Assembly: GCA_021794995.1 (NCBI GenBank)
Contig: JAJYPY010000013.1
Coordinates: 1-33,283, forward strand
Origin: Actinomycetes bacterium
GTDB lineage: Bacteria > Actinomycetota > Acidimicrobiia > Acidimicrobiales > RAAP-2
Length of the DNA: 33,283 nt
Direction of reading: 5' to 3'
A model generated the notes under the pieces. It worked only from the letters and a program-made list of their open reading frames with translations, was not told the DNA's origin and ran no database searches. Shown piece after piece: positions 26,179 through 33,103 of this stretch. The first letter of the stretch is position 1. Each line of letters opens with the position of its first letter. The translations under genes and the position numbers were made by a program.

Positions 26179-26227
26179 GCCCGCCCGTCTCGCCCCGCTG
26201 CCCGCCCGCCCGTCTCCCCCCGCTGCC
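26179..26227. repeat. 24-bp direct repeat x2 upstream of the MFS gene
   Basis: Bases 26179-26202 recur at 26204-26227 with one mismatch. The segment is C-rich and lies in the presumed mRNA leader, ending 9 bases before the start codon. Just upstream, about 26093-26130 is a loose run of cgcacgg/gcgtacgcgg-like units. Otherwise the 250-bp gap 25987-26236 shows only the promoter/operator candidate. Confidence 0.85.
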
Positions 26228-26236
26228 AAGGAACCC

Positions 26237-28003
26237 ATGTCCGACCGATACAAGTGGCTCGCCCTTTCCAACACGACCCTCGGCATGCTCATGGCCGCCG
26301 TCAATGGGTCGATCACGCTCATCGCCCTTCCGGACATCTTCAAGGGCATCCACCTGAACCCCCTGCTTCCGTCCAGCACCGGCTATCTCCTGTGGATGCT
26401 CATGGGCTTCATGGTGGTGACGGCCGTCCTGGTCGTCACCTTGGGCCGCATCGGCGACATGGTCGGGCGCGTCCGGATGTACAACCTCGGCTTCGCCGTA
26501 TTCACCGCCTTCTCGGTGCTGCTGGCGGTGACGTGGCTCACCGGCGCGGGAGGCGCCCTGTACCTCATCGGCATGCGGGTCGGCCAGGGCGTCGGAGCTG
26601 CCTGTCTCATGGCGAACTCGGGGGCGATCCTCACGGACGCCTTCCCTGAGGACGAGCGGGGCATGGCGATCGGCATCAACGCGATCGCCTTGGTCGTAGG
26701 CTCCTTCGTCGGGCTGATCCTCGGGGGGATCCTGGCCCCCGTCGAGTGGCGCCTCGTGTTCCTCGTCTCGGTGCCCTTCGGCCTGTTCGGGACGGTGTGG
26801 GCCTATGTCAAGCTGCGCGACCAGGGGGTGCGGACCCCCGCACCCATCGACTGGTGGGGCAACGCCACGTTCGCCGTGGGGCTCGTGGCACTTCTCGCGG
26901 GCATCACGTACGGGATCATGCCGTACGGCGGCGACGCGATGGGCTGGACGAACCCCAAGGTGCTGGCCGCGCTGTGCGGCGGTGCCGCGCTACTGGGCGT
27001 CTTCGGGGTCATCGAGACGCGGGTGGAGAACCCGATGTTCGACCTCAAGCTCTTCGGCATCCGCGCGTTCACCGGGGGGAACTTCGCAGGCTTCCTCGGG
27101 GCCCTCGGCCGGGGCGGCCTCATGTTCATGCTCATCTTGTGGCTCCAGGGCATCTGGCTCCCTCTGCACGGGTACTCGTTCGCACGGACCCCGCTGTGGG
27201 CGGGCATCTACATGCTGCCCCTCACGGCGGGCATGCTGCTCGCCGCTCCGGTGTCCGGGCGGCTCTCCGATCGCTTCGGGGCGCGTCCGTTCGCAACCGC
27301 CGGCATGCTGGCGACCGGTGCAGGCTTCGTGCTCCTCACGATCCTCCCGGTCGACTTCTCCTACACCTGGTTCGCGCTCGTCCTGTTGCTCATGGGTGTC
27401 TCGATCGGCGTCTTTGCGGCCCCCAACCGTGCGGGGATCATGAACAGCCTTCCGCCGAGCCGCCGAGGCGCAGGCGCCGGCATCGCGAACACCTTCCAGA
27501 ACTCCGCCCAGGTCCTCTCCATCGGGGTGTTCTTCTCGCTCATCATCGCGGGGCTCTCGTCGTCGTTGCCGGGCCGGATGTTCCACGGGCTGGTCGCCAA
27601 GGGTGTGCCCGCGCGCACGGCATCGACCGTCGCGCATCTCCCGGCGGTCGCCAGCCTGTTCGCCGCCTTCCTCGGGTACAACCCGGTCCGGAACCTGCTC
27701 GGGCCGTCGCTGTCGGGCTTGCCGGCATCGACGGTCCGCGACCTGACGGGGCACAGCTTCTTCCCGAGCCTGATCAGCGCGTCGTTCCAGAGCGGGATCC
27801 ACGAGGCCTTCTCCTTCGCCGCCGGCATGTGCGTGCTGGCCGCGGCAGCGTCGTGGCTCCGCGGTGCCAAGTACGTGCACGCAGTGTCCGGGGAGGAGCG
27901 CCAGACTTTCGTCGCGCTCGCGGGCACAGGCGGTGACGACGAGCGGCGGGGCGCGCGTCGTCGCGAACCCGCGGCCGGGGTGGGTGTAGCCGGTAGGGAG
28001 TGA
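26237..28003 (+). CDS. Major facilitator superfamily transporter, DHA2 (14-TM) type
   Basis: The 588-residue membrane protein resembles drug:proton antiporters of the DHA2 family. It begins with KWLALSNTTLGMLMAAVNGSITLIALPDI (TM1 with the acidic/asparagine pattern typical of DHA2), followed by LGRIGDMVGRVRMYNLGFAVFT (motif A between TM2 and TM3) and GMRVGQGVGAACLMANSGAILTDAFP (motif C-like region). A second half follows, with GRLSDRFGARPFA as a repeated motif A. I count about 14 hydrophobic segments by eye. ATG at 26237 has AAGGAA just upstream. A frame from 26078 adds a Gly/His/Arg-rich stretch without membrane character, which I rejected. Substrate unknown. Its neighbour is a molybdenum reductase 45 bases downstream. 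Confidence 0.88.
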   Translation: MSDRYKWLALSNTTLGMLMAAVNGSITLIALPDIFKGIHLNPLLPSSTGYLLWMLMGFMVVTAVLVVTLGRIGDMVGRVRMYNLGFAVFTAFSVLLAVTWLTGAGGALYLIGMRVGQGVGAACLMANSGAILTDAFPEDERGMAIGINAIALVVGSFVGLILGGILAPVEWRLVFLVSVPFGLFGTVWAYVKLRDQGVRTPAPIDWWGNATFAVGLVALLAGITYGIMPYGGDAMGWTNPKVLAALCGGAALLGVFGVIETRVENPMFDLKLFGIRAFTGGNFAGFLGALGRGGLMFMLILWLQGIWLPLHGYSFARTPLWAGIYMLPLTAGMLLAAPVSGRLSDRFGARPFATAGMLATGAGFVLLTILPVDFSYTWFALVLLLMGVSIGVFAAPNRAGIMNSLPPSRRGAGAGIANTFQNSAQVLSIGVFFSLIIAGLSSSLPGRMFHGLVAKGVPARTASTVAHLPAVASLFAAFLGYNPVRNLLGPSLSGLPASTVRDLTGHSFFPSLISASFQSGIHEAFSFAAGMCVLAAAASWLRGAKYVHAVSGEERQTFVALAGTGGDDERRGARRREPAAGVGVAGRE

Positions 28004-28048
28004 TCGAGGCGGCGGCCCCCGGACGGCGGTGCGCGAGACTCACCGCTT

Positions 28049-30394
28049 GTGAGCAGCTCCGGGAGCGTTCGAGTGACGCCGACCGCCACCCACTGGGGAA
28101 ACTACGACGTCGAGACGCGCGACGGCAGGGTCGTCGCCCTCCGTCCCACCCTCACAGATCCCGACCCGTCTCCCATCGGCTCCGGCATCGCGGCGGCACT
28201 GGACGACGCCGTGCGCCTTCGTCGCCCGATGGTGCGAACGAGCTGGCTCGAGCGCGGCCCTGCACCGGCCGAGGGCCGCCGCGGCCGGGAGGGGTTCGTC
28301 GAGGTCGGGTGGGACGAGCTGTTCGATCTCGTCGCGGGAGAGCTCGAACGGGTGACGTCCCGCTACGGGCACGAGGCGGTCTACGGCGGCTCGTACGGCT
28401 GGGGAAGTGCGGGCCGCTTCCACCACCCGCAGAGCCAGGTGCACCGCTTCCTCGCCATGCACGGCGGCTACACCGGCTCGGTCAACACGTACAGCTATGC
28501 GGCGCTCGAGGTCCTGCTGCCGCACGTCATCGGCGGTCATCCCACGAGCATCTTCGAGCGGATGCCCCTGTGGGACGAGGTCGCCGCGCACGGCGAGCTC
28601 GTGGTCGCCTTCGGCGGTCTTGGGCTCAAGAACACCCAGGTCAACCACGGCGGGGTGGGAAGCCACGGCGTACGGCGAGCCCAGCAGGACGCGGCCGAGG
28701 CCGGCGTGCGCGTCGTCAACGTCAGCCCGATCCGCGACGACGCCGCGGACTTCCTGCGAGCACGCTGGATCGCTCCACGTCCCAACACCGACACGGCGCT
28801 CATGCTCGGGATGGCGCACACGCTCGTTGAGGAGGGCCTGCACGACGAAGACTTCCTCGTACGTTGCTGCCACGGCTGGGGAGAGCTGCGCCGCTACCTC
28901 ACGGGAGGTGCCGACGGCACCGTCCGGGATGCCCGCTGGGCCGAGGCGATCTGCGGCGTCGACGCCGGCACGATCGAGGAGCTGGCCCGCCTCGTCGCCG
29001 GGCACCGCACCGTCATCGCCGTCAGCTGGTCGTTGCAGCGGGCCCACCACGGCGAGCAGGCCTATTGGGCGGCTGTGGCGCTTGCCGCCATGTCGGGCTC
29101 GATGGGAAAGCCCGGCGGGGGCTTCGCCGCGGGGTACGGCACCGAGGACGCCATCGGGCGACGCCGCCACCGCTGGCCCATCGCGGGACTGCCCCAGCCG
29201 GTGCACGGGGCCGGTCCCCCCATCCCCTCCATCCCAGTCGCCCGGGTCGCCGACATGCTCCTCAACCCCGGTGCCGAGATCGACTACGACGGAAGGCGGA
29301 TCCGTTACCCGGACATCAAGCTCGTCTACTGGTGCGGTGGCAACCCCTTCCACCACCACCAGGACTTGCACCGCCTCTTCCGGGCCTGGCAGCGACCAGA
29401 GACGGTCGTCGTCCACGACTCGTGGTGGACGCCGATCGCGCGCGCCGCCGACATCGTCGTCCCGGTGGCGACGCCCCTCGAACGCGACGACTTCGCCGCC
29501 TCACCGGTCGACAACTGGATCTCGGCCATGCACAAGGCCTGCGAGCCGCCGCCGGGCGTGCGCACCGATTACGAGGTGTTCTCCGAGATCGCCGGACGAC
29601 TCGGGTTCGGCGAGGAGTTCGCGGAGGGCCGGAGCGCGTTGGAGTGGGTCCGCCACCTTTACGACGTCACCCGTGAGCGGCTCGCCCGCGACGGCGTCTC
29701 CGTGCCGGACTTCACGCGCTTGTGGGACGAGGCCCGGGTCGAGCTGCAGAGCCCGCCGACCGAGCCCGAGGGGAGCTTCGCCGCCCTCCGGGCCGACCCC
29801 GAGTCCTTCGCCCTCGACACGCCGAGTGGTCGGATCGAGCTCTTCTCAGAGGTGATCGCCGGCTTCGGCTACGACGACTGCCCGGGCCATCCCTCCTGGC
29901 TGGAGCCGGCCGAATGGCTCGGGTCACCGCTCGCCGCACGCTTCCCGCTGCACCTCGTGACCAACCAGCCGAGCACCCGCCTCCACAGCCAGTACGACAA
30001 CGGCGAGACGAGCAAGGCTTCGAAGGTCGCAGGACGCGAGCCCCTCAGGATGCATCCCGCTGACGCCGCCGCCCGTGGCATCGCCGACGGGGATGTTGTC
30101 CGCGTGCGCAATGCGCGGGGCGCCTGCCTGGCCGGTGTCGTCCTGAGCGACGCCATCCGAGAGGGAGTGGTGCAGATCGCCACCGGCGCCTGGTTCGATC
30201 CCGTCTCGCCGGGCGATCCCGGGTCCCTCGAACGTCACGGCAACCCGAACGTCCTCACGCTCGACACCGGTACCTCCCGCCTCGCCCAGGGCCCGTCGGC
30301 GCTCACCGCGCTCGTCGAGGTCGAGCGGACGGATGCCGCCGACCAGCCCCCGGTGGAGGTCTTCACCCCGCCGCCCGTCGAGCGACCCACCTGA
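28049..30394 (+). CDS. Molybdopterin-dependent oxidoreductase, BisC/DMSO-reductase type
   Basis: The 781-residue protein matches the bis-MGD enzymes of the BisC/TorA/DorA group in length and order. THWGNYDVETRDGRVVALRP opens it, then VYGGSYGWGSAGRFHHPQSQ with Y116 and W118 (equivalent to the active-site Tyr and Trp of Rhodobacter DMSO reductase), then NTYSYAALEV with S149 as the expected molybdenum ligand. The cofactor domain ends with HLVTNQPSTRLHSQYDNGETSKASKVAGREPLRMHPADAAARGI (about 630-680). No N-terminal FeS cysteines and no twin-arginine signal are present, so it is probably cytoplasmic like biotin sulfoxide reductase. Natural substrate (biotin or methionine sulfoxide, or another S/N-oxide) cannot be told. 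No cofactor-synthesis or electron-donor genes are nearby. Start GTG at 28049. Confidence 0.9.
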   Translation: MSSSGSVRVTPTATHWGNYDVETRDGRVVALRPTLTDPDPSPIGSGIAAALDDAVRLRRPMVRTSWLERGPAPAEGRRGREGFVEVGWDELFDLVAGELERVTSRYGHEAVYGGSYGWGSAGRFHHPQSQVHRFLAMHGGYTGSVNTYSYAALEVLLPHVIGGHPTSIFERMPLWDEVAAHGELVVAFGGLGLKNTQVNHGGVGSHGVRRAQQDAAEAGVRVVNVSPIRDDAADFLRARWIAPRPNTDTALMLGMAHTLVEEGLHDEDFLVRCCHGWGELRRYLTGGADGTVRDARWAEAICGVDAGTIEELARLVAGHRTVIAVSWSLQRAHHGEQAYWAAVALAAMSGSMGKPGGGFAAGYGTEDAIGRRRHRWPIAGLPQPVHGAGPPIPSIPVARVADMLLNPGAEIDYDGRRIRYPDIKLVYWCGGNPFHHHQDLHRLFRAWQRPETVVVHDSWWTPIARAADIVVPVATPLERDDFAASPVDNWISAMHKACEPPPGVRTDYEVFSEIAGRLGFGEEFAEGRSALEWVRHLYDVTRERLARDGVSVPDFTRLWDEARVELQSPPTEPEGSFAALRADPESFALDTPSGRIELFSEVIAGFGYDDCPGHPSWLEPAEWLGSPLAARFPLHLVTNQPSTRLHSQYDNGETSKASKVAGREPLRMHPADAAARGIADGDVVRVRNARGACLAGVVLSDAIREGVVQIATGAWFDPVSPGDPGSLERHGNPNVLTLDTGTSRLAQGPSALTALVEVERTDAADQPPVEVFTPPPVERPT

Positions 30395-30424
30395 ACCGAC
30401 CCGTCGTCCGAGCCCCGCCGACGG

Positions 30425-30940
30425 TCACCCGCCGCGCGGCGGTTCTCCGCTCCCGTCGTCCGCGGTGCCGCCAGGCGCCCCCGGCGCCCCCGGCGCCCCC
30501 GACGCCCCCGGCGCCTGGCCGATCGTCGCGGAGATCTGGACGAACGCGAGGCGGATCTGCGCCAGGGCGTCGCGCAGGGACGGATGCGCCTCTCCGAGAC
30601 GCTCTCCGAGACCGTCGACGACGTAGCCGAGCGCGTCGATCGCGAGCCGGGCCTGCTCCAGGCGCGGCGGAGCGTCGGACAGATAGACCGCCGCGAGCTC
30701 GAAGAGGCCGTAGCAGTGGTTGGCCACGACCACGTCGGCCGGCGCTCCCGCGAGCTGACGGCGCAACGCCTCGACGTCGCTCGCGTCCGGTGGCTCCCCC
30801 GAGCCCCCCGTCCCGGCGTCGGCCGGACCCCCCGTCCCGGTGTCGCCCGGATCGCCCGGCGCCCCCGGACCCCCCGGTGGCGCCTGCGTATGGGGCTCTT
30901 CACGGATCGAATGCTCACCCGAAGGAGTCCAGAGGCTCAT
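30425..30940 (-). CDS. DUF1844 family protein, divergent from infC
   Basis: The 171-residue product has a helical core (about 58-140: DVEALRRQLAGAPADVVVANHCYGLFELAAVYLSDAPPRLEQARLAIDALGYVVDGL..., then DALAQIRLAFVQIS) that follows the DUF1844 pattern I know from genes next to infC in other actinobacteria. Function is unknown. Both flanks are low complexity: residues about 20-50 and 143-160 are Gly-Ala-Pro/Asp/Thr triplets, collagen-like in spacing, coded by 9-bp repeats. It is convergent with the oxidoreductase gene (30 bases apart) and divergent from infC. ATG at 30940 lies 6 bases after a TAATCT box, so a leaderless transcript is likely. Confidence 0.8.
   Translation of the reverse strand: MSLWTPSGEHSIREEPHTQAPPGGPGAPGDPGDTGTGGPADAGTGGSGEPPDASDVEALRRQLAGAPADVVVANHCYGLFELAAVYLSDAPPRLEQARLAIDALGYVVDGLGERLGEAHPSLRDALAQIRLAFVQISATIGQAPGASGAPGAPGAPGGTADDGSGEPPRGG
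30474..30518. repeat. 9-bp tandem repeat coding Gly-Ala-Pro in the DUF1844 gene
   Basis: Five units of ggcgccccc (two altered) run in the reading frame of the minus-strand gene and give its Gly-Ala-Pro C-terminal tail. A looser array of the same kind at about 30790-30880 codes the N-terminal Pro/Gly region. Confidence 0.88.
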
Positions 30941-30945
30941 GCTGG

Positions 30946-30952
30946 TAGATTA
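30946..30952. promoter_or_regulatory. Overlapping divergent -10 boxes for DUF1844 and infC
   Basis: On the minus strand TAATCT (30952-30947) precedes the DUF1844 ATG by 6 bases. On the plus strand TAGATT (30946-30951) would start transcription near 30958, giving an infC leader of about 148 bases. The two boxes share five base pairs. Neither has an obvious -35. Confidence 0.45.
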
Positions 30953-30971
30953 TGCAGCCGAGGAAGCGGGG

Positions 30972-31096
30972 CTCTCGGCTGACGGGCCTCCACCCGGCCA
31001 CCCGTGGTGCGCCGGGTCGATGTGGCATTGCCCGGTCGGGCGTGGCTCCGCTTGCACGAGATGGTCGCGGAAGGACCGCCGGCCCGAGAGAGAGGA
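30972..31096 (+). promoter_or_regulatory. Structured 5' leader of infC-rpmI-rplT
   Basis: A long-range stem pairs 30972-30978 (CUCUCGG) with 31084-31090 (CCGAGAG). It encloses a strong hairpin (30992-31002 with 31006-31017, 11 bp, one bulged C), a small hairpin (31030-31033 with 31038-31041), and a possible third (31063-31066 with 31074-31077). The 3' strand of the closing stem runs into the infC Shine-Dalgarno region (GAGAGAGGA, 31088-31096). The layout resembles a ribosomal-protein or IF3 autoregulatory leader; the ligand is unknown. Confidence 0.5.
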
Positions 31097-31105
31097 CGAT
31101 GCCGA

Positions 31106-31681
31106 ATAGTCACCGCCACCGCACCTGAGCACCGGATCAACGACCGCATTCGGGCACGCGAGGTCCGCCTCGTCGACCCGGAGGGGCAGCAGCTCGGGAT
31201 CAAGCCCCTGCCCGAGGCGCTCACCATCGCCCGGGGCCTCGACATGGACCTCGTCGAGGTGGCCCCCATGGCGAATCCCCCGGTCTGCCGGATCATGGAC
31301 TACGGAAAGTTCAAATTCGACGAGGCGCAGCGTGCCAAGGAGAGCCGTCGCAAGGCCGTCCACGTCGGGCTGAAGGAAATGAAGTACCGGCCGAAGATCG
31401 GCCCAGGCGACTTCGACACCAAGACCCGGCAGGTGGCGCGCTTCTTGGACGAGGGCCACAAGGTCAAGATCACGATCATGTTCCGGGGGCGCGAGGTGTT
31501 CCACCCCGAGCTCGGCAAGAAGATCCTCGATCGCATCGCCGAGCAGATGGACGGGTCGGCGAAGGTGGAGGCGGAACCGCGGCTCGACGGCCGGAACATG
31601 GTGATGGTGCTGGCGCCGGACAAGCGGGCGAAGCAGTCGGCGGCGGCGCGACAGCGCAACGAGGAGCACCAGGAGGAGTAG
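31106..31681 (+). CDS. infC: Translation initiation factor IF-3, probable ATA start
   Basis: IF3 checks the start codon and initiator tRNA on the 30S subunit. The 191-residue product has the N domain (EHRINDRIRAREVRLVDPEGQQLGIKPLPEALTIARGLDMDLVEVAPMANPPVCRIMDYGKFKFDEAQ), linker and C domain (VHVGLKEMKYRPKIGPGDFDTKTRQVARFLDEGHKVKITIMFRGRE). Homology begins at about EHRIND. The codon at 31106 is ATA, with AGAGGA 9 bases upstream; ATG at 31061 and GTG at 31004 are in frame but lack ribosome sites and lie in the structured leader. Rare start codons (AUU, AUC, AUA) are well known for infC and allow IF3 to repress its own translation. rpmI follows after 4 bases. Confidence 0.93.
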   Translation: MVTATAPEHRINDRIRAREVRLVDPEGQQLGIKPLPEALTIARGLDMDLVEVAPMANPPVCRIMDYGKFKFDEAQRAKESRRKAVHVGLKEMKYRPKIGPGDFDTKTRQVARFLDEGHKVKITIMFRGREVFHPELGKKILDRIAEQMDGSAKVEAEPRLDGRNMVMVLAPDKRAKQSAAARQRNEEHQEE

Positions 31682-31685
31682 GGAC

Positions 31686-31880
31686 ATGCCCAAGATGAAG
31701 ACCGACAGGGGGGCGGCCAAGCGCGTCAAGATCACGGGCAGCGGGCGCCTGCGGCGGCGCCAGCAGAATCGGTCGCACCTCCTCGAGAAGAAGACGAGCA
31801 CGAGGACCCGTCGGCTCTCGCGTGAGACCGACTTCTCCCCCGGAGACGAGCGGCGCGTGAAGCGCATGCTCGGCCTCTGA
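31686..31880 (+). CDS. rpmI: 50S ribosomal protein L35
   Basis: Small basic ribosomal protein of 64 residues: MPKMKTDRGAAKRVKITGSGRLRRRQQNRSHLLEKK is the L35 signature start (MPKxKTxxGAAKRFKxTGxGK) and the end RRVKRMLGL is typical. AGGAGG at 31671-31676, inside the infC end, serves as ribosome site for the ATG. The infC-rpmI-rplT order is universal, and in other bacteria the three are controlled together. Confidence 0.98.
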   Translation: MPKMKTDRGAAKRVKITGSGRLRRRQQNRSHLLEKKTSTRTRRLSRETDFSPGDERRVKRMLGL

Positions 31881-31949
31881 GCCCCATCACCTGAGCGCGA
31901 CAAGCGCGACACGCACGACGAGCACGACGAGATCTGAGAGGAGCGAGCG
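31881..31949 (+). repeat. rpmI-rplT gap with short CGAC/ACGAG repeats
   Basis: The 69-bp gap contains repeated gcgcgac (twice) and cacgacgag (twice, about 31904-31932), then GAGAGGAG as the rplT ribosome site. No terminator-like hairpin with a T-run is present. Confidence 0.6.
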
Positions 31950-32312
31950 ATGGCACGAGTGAAGCGCGCGGTCCACGGCCGCAAGCACCACCGCGCGGTG
32001 CTCGAGCAGGCGAAGGGCTACTACGGGAACAAGAGCCGGACCTATCGCGCCGCGAACGAGCAGCTGATGCACTCCATGCAGTACGCGTACCGCGATCGCA
32101 GGGCGCGCAAGGGGGACTTCCGCAAGCTCTGGATCCAGCGGATCAACGCGGCGGCCCGCCTGCACGGCATGAGCTACAGCCGGTTCATCGCCGGCCTGCA
32201 CGAGGCGGGAGTCGACGTGGACCGCAAGGTCCTCGCCGATCTGGCCGTGACCGACGACGCCGCCTTCGGCGCGCTCGTCGCCGTGGCGGACGCCGCATTG
32301 GCAGCGTCCTGA
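31950..32312 (+). CDS. rplT: 50S ribosomal protein L20
   Basis: L20 is an early 23S rRNA-binding assembly protein and, in E. coli and B. subtilis, the repressor of its own operon. The 120-residue product starts [80 protein letters not shown]-like in the standard order: the basic N-terminal extension (1-60) and globular RNA-binding half (60-120). Its ATG follows GAGAGGAG. The stop TGA at 32310 overlaps a CTG that is the likely start of the methyltransferase gene. Confidence 0.98.
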   Translation: MARVKRAVHGRKHHRAVLEQAKGYYGNKSRTYRAANEQLMHSMQYAYRDRRARKGDFRKLWIQRINAAARLHGMSYSRFIAGLHEAGVDVDRKVLADLAVTDDAAFGALVAVADAALAAS

Positions 32313-33103
32313 CGCTCGCGTACTCGCACCAGCGGGTACGGCGTATCCGGCGCCTGCTCCAGCGGCGGCCTGCACGCCATGCGGAGCGGGCCTTCGTGGT
32401 CGAGGGCATCGAGGTCATCCGCACGGCCCTCATGGCCGGCGCCGTCCCCGAGTCCCTGTACCTCGCTGCGGAAGGCGCAGGCGACCCCGGCCTCTCCGAG
32501 CTCGCAGCACGCGCGGCCGCACGTGGTGCCCGCGTGCTCGAGTTGGCGCCAGGCGTGATGGCGCGTGTCGCCGACACGGTGACGCCGCAGCCCGTGCTCG
32601 CCGTGTTCCCGATGGTCGACGTGCCCGAGGTGCCGGAGGGGGCGCGCCTGGTCGTCGTGATGGTGGACGTGCGCGATCCTGGCAACGCCGGCACGGTGCT
32701 GCGGACCGCCGACGCGGCGGGGGTCGACGCCGTCGTGTGCTGTGGCGGCACCGTCGACCCCTACAACCCCAAGACCGTGCGCGCGTCGGCCGGATCGCTC
32801 TTCCACGTCCCGCTCGTCGTGGGTGACGACCCGGTGCGCGTGCTCGACGAGCTGGCGGCTTTCGGATTGCGCCGGCTCGGTGCGGTGGTGCGCGGCGGGG
32901 AGGACTACGCGACCGTCGAGTGGACGGCGCGGATCGCGCTCGTGCTCGGCAACGAGGCGTCGGGGCTGCCCGACTCGATCCCGCTGGACGGGACGGTCGC
33001 CATCCCGATGGCCGGACGTGCGGAGTCGCTCAACGTCGGCATGGCGTGCGCGGTGCTGTGCTTCGAAGCGCTGCGCCAGCGCCGATCTACGATGCCCCGA
33101 TGA
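32309..33103 (+). CDS. SpoU/TrmH family rRNA 2'-O-methyltransferase (TsnR-like), probable CTG start
   Basis: SPOUT methyltransferase that probably methylates a 2'-hydroxyl in 23S rRNA. The three SpoU motifs are present: motif 1 [16 protein letters not shown], motif 2 [13 protein letters not shown], motif 3 [22 protein letters not shown]. The N-terminal substrate-binding domain reads [29 protein letters not shown]. No ATG, GTG or TTG in frame precedes it; the first, GTG at 32396, falls in the middle of its FVVEG motif. CTG at 32309 overlaps the rplT stop as CTGA and gives the whole domain (264 residues). In mycobacteria the gene after rplT is annotated tsnR. Target nucleotide unknown. The stop overlaps the pheS start (ATGA). 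Confidence 0.92.
   Translation: MTLAYSHQRVRRIRRLLQRRPARHAERAFVVEGIEVIRTALMAGAVPESLYLAAEGAGDPGLSELAARAAARGARVLELAPGVMARVADTVTPQPVLAVFPMVDVPEVPEGARLVVVMVDVRDPGNAGTVLRTADAAGVDAVVCCGGTVDPYNPKTVRASAGSLFHVPLVVGDDPVRVLDELAAFGLRRLGAVVRGGEDYATVEWTARIALVLGNEASGLPDSIPLDGTVAIPMAGRAESLNVGMACAVLCFEALRQRRSTMPR

Noticed and set aside
26078-26236. Earlier ATG for the MFS transporter
   Set aside because: It adds 53 Gly/His/Arg/Pro-rich residues from repeat DNA before the first membrane segment, and the start lies next to the presumed +1 without a ribosome site.
30429-30442. Perfect 14-bp palindrome CCGCCGCGCGGCGG between the convergent genes as a terminator
   Set aside because: It has no loop and no T-run on either strand, and it lies within the last codons of the DUF1844 gene; chance is likely in such GC-rich DNA.
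30952-31128. 58-codon open frame in the infC leader as a leader peptide
   Set aside because: Its ATG overlaps the candidate -10 box, it has no ribosome site, and the translation is Arg/Gly-rich noise expected at this GC content.
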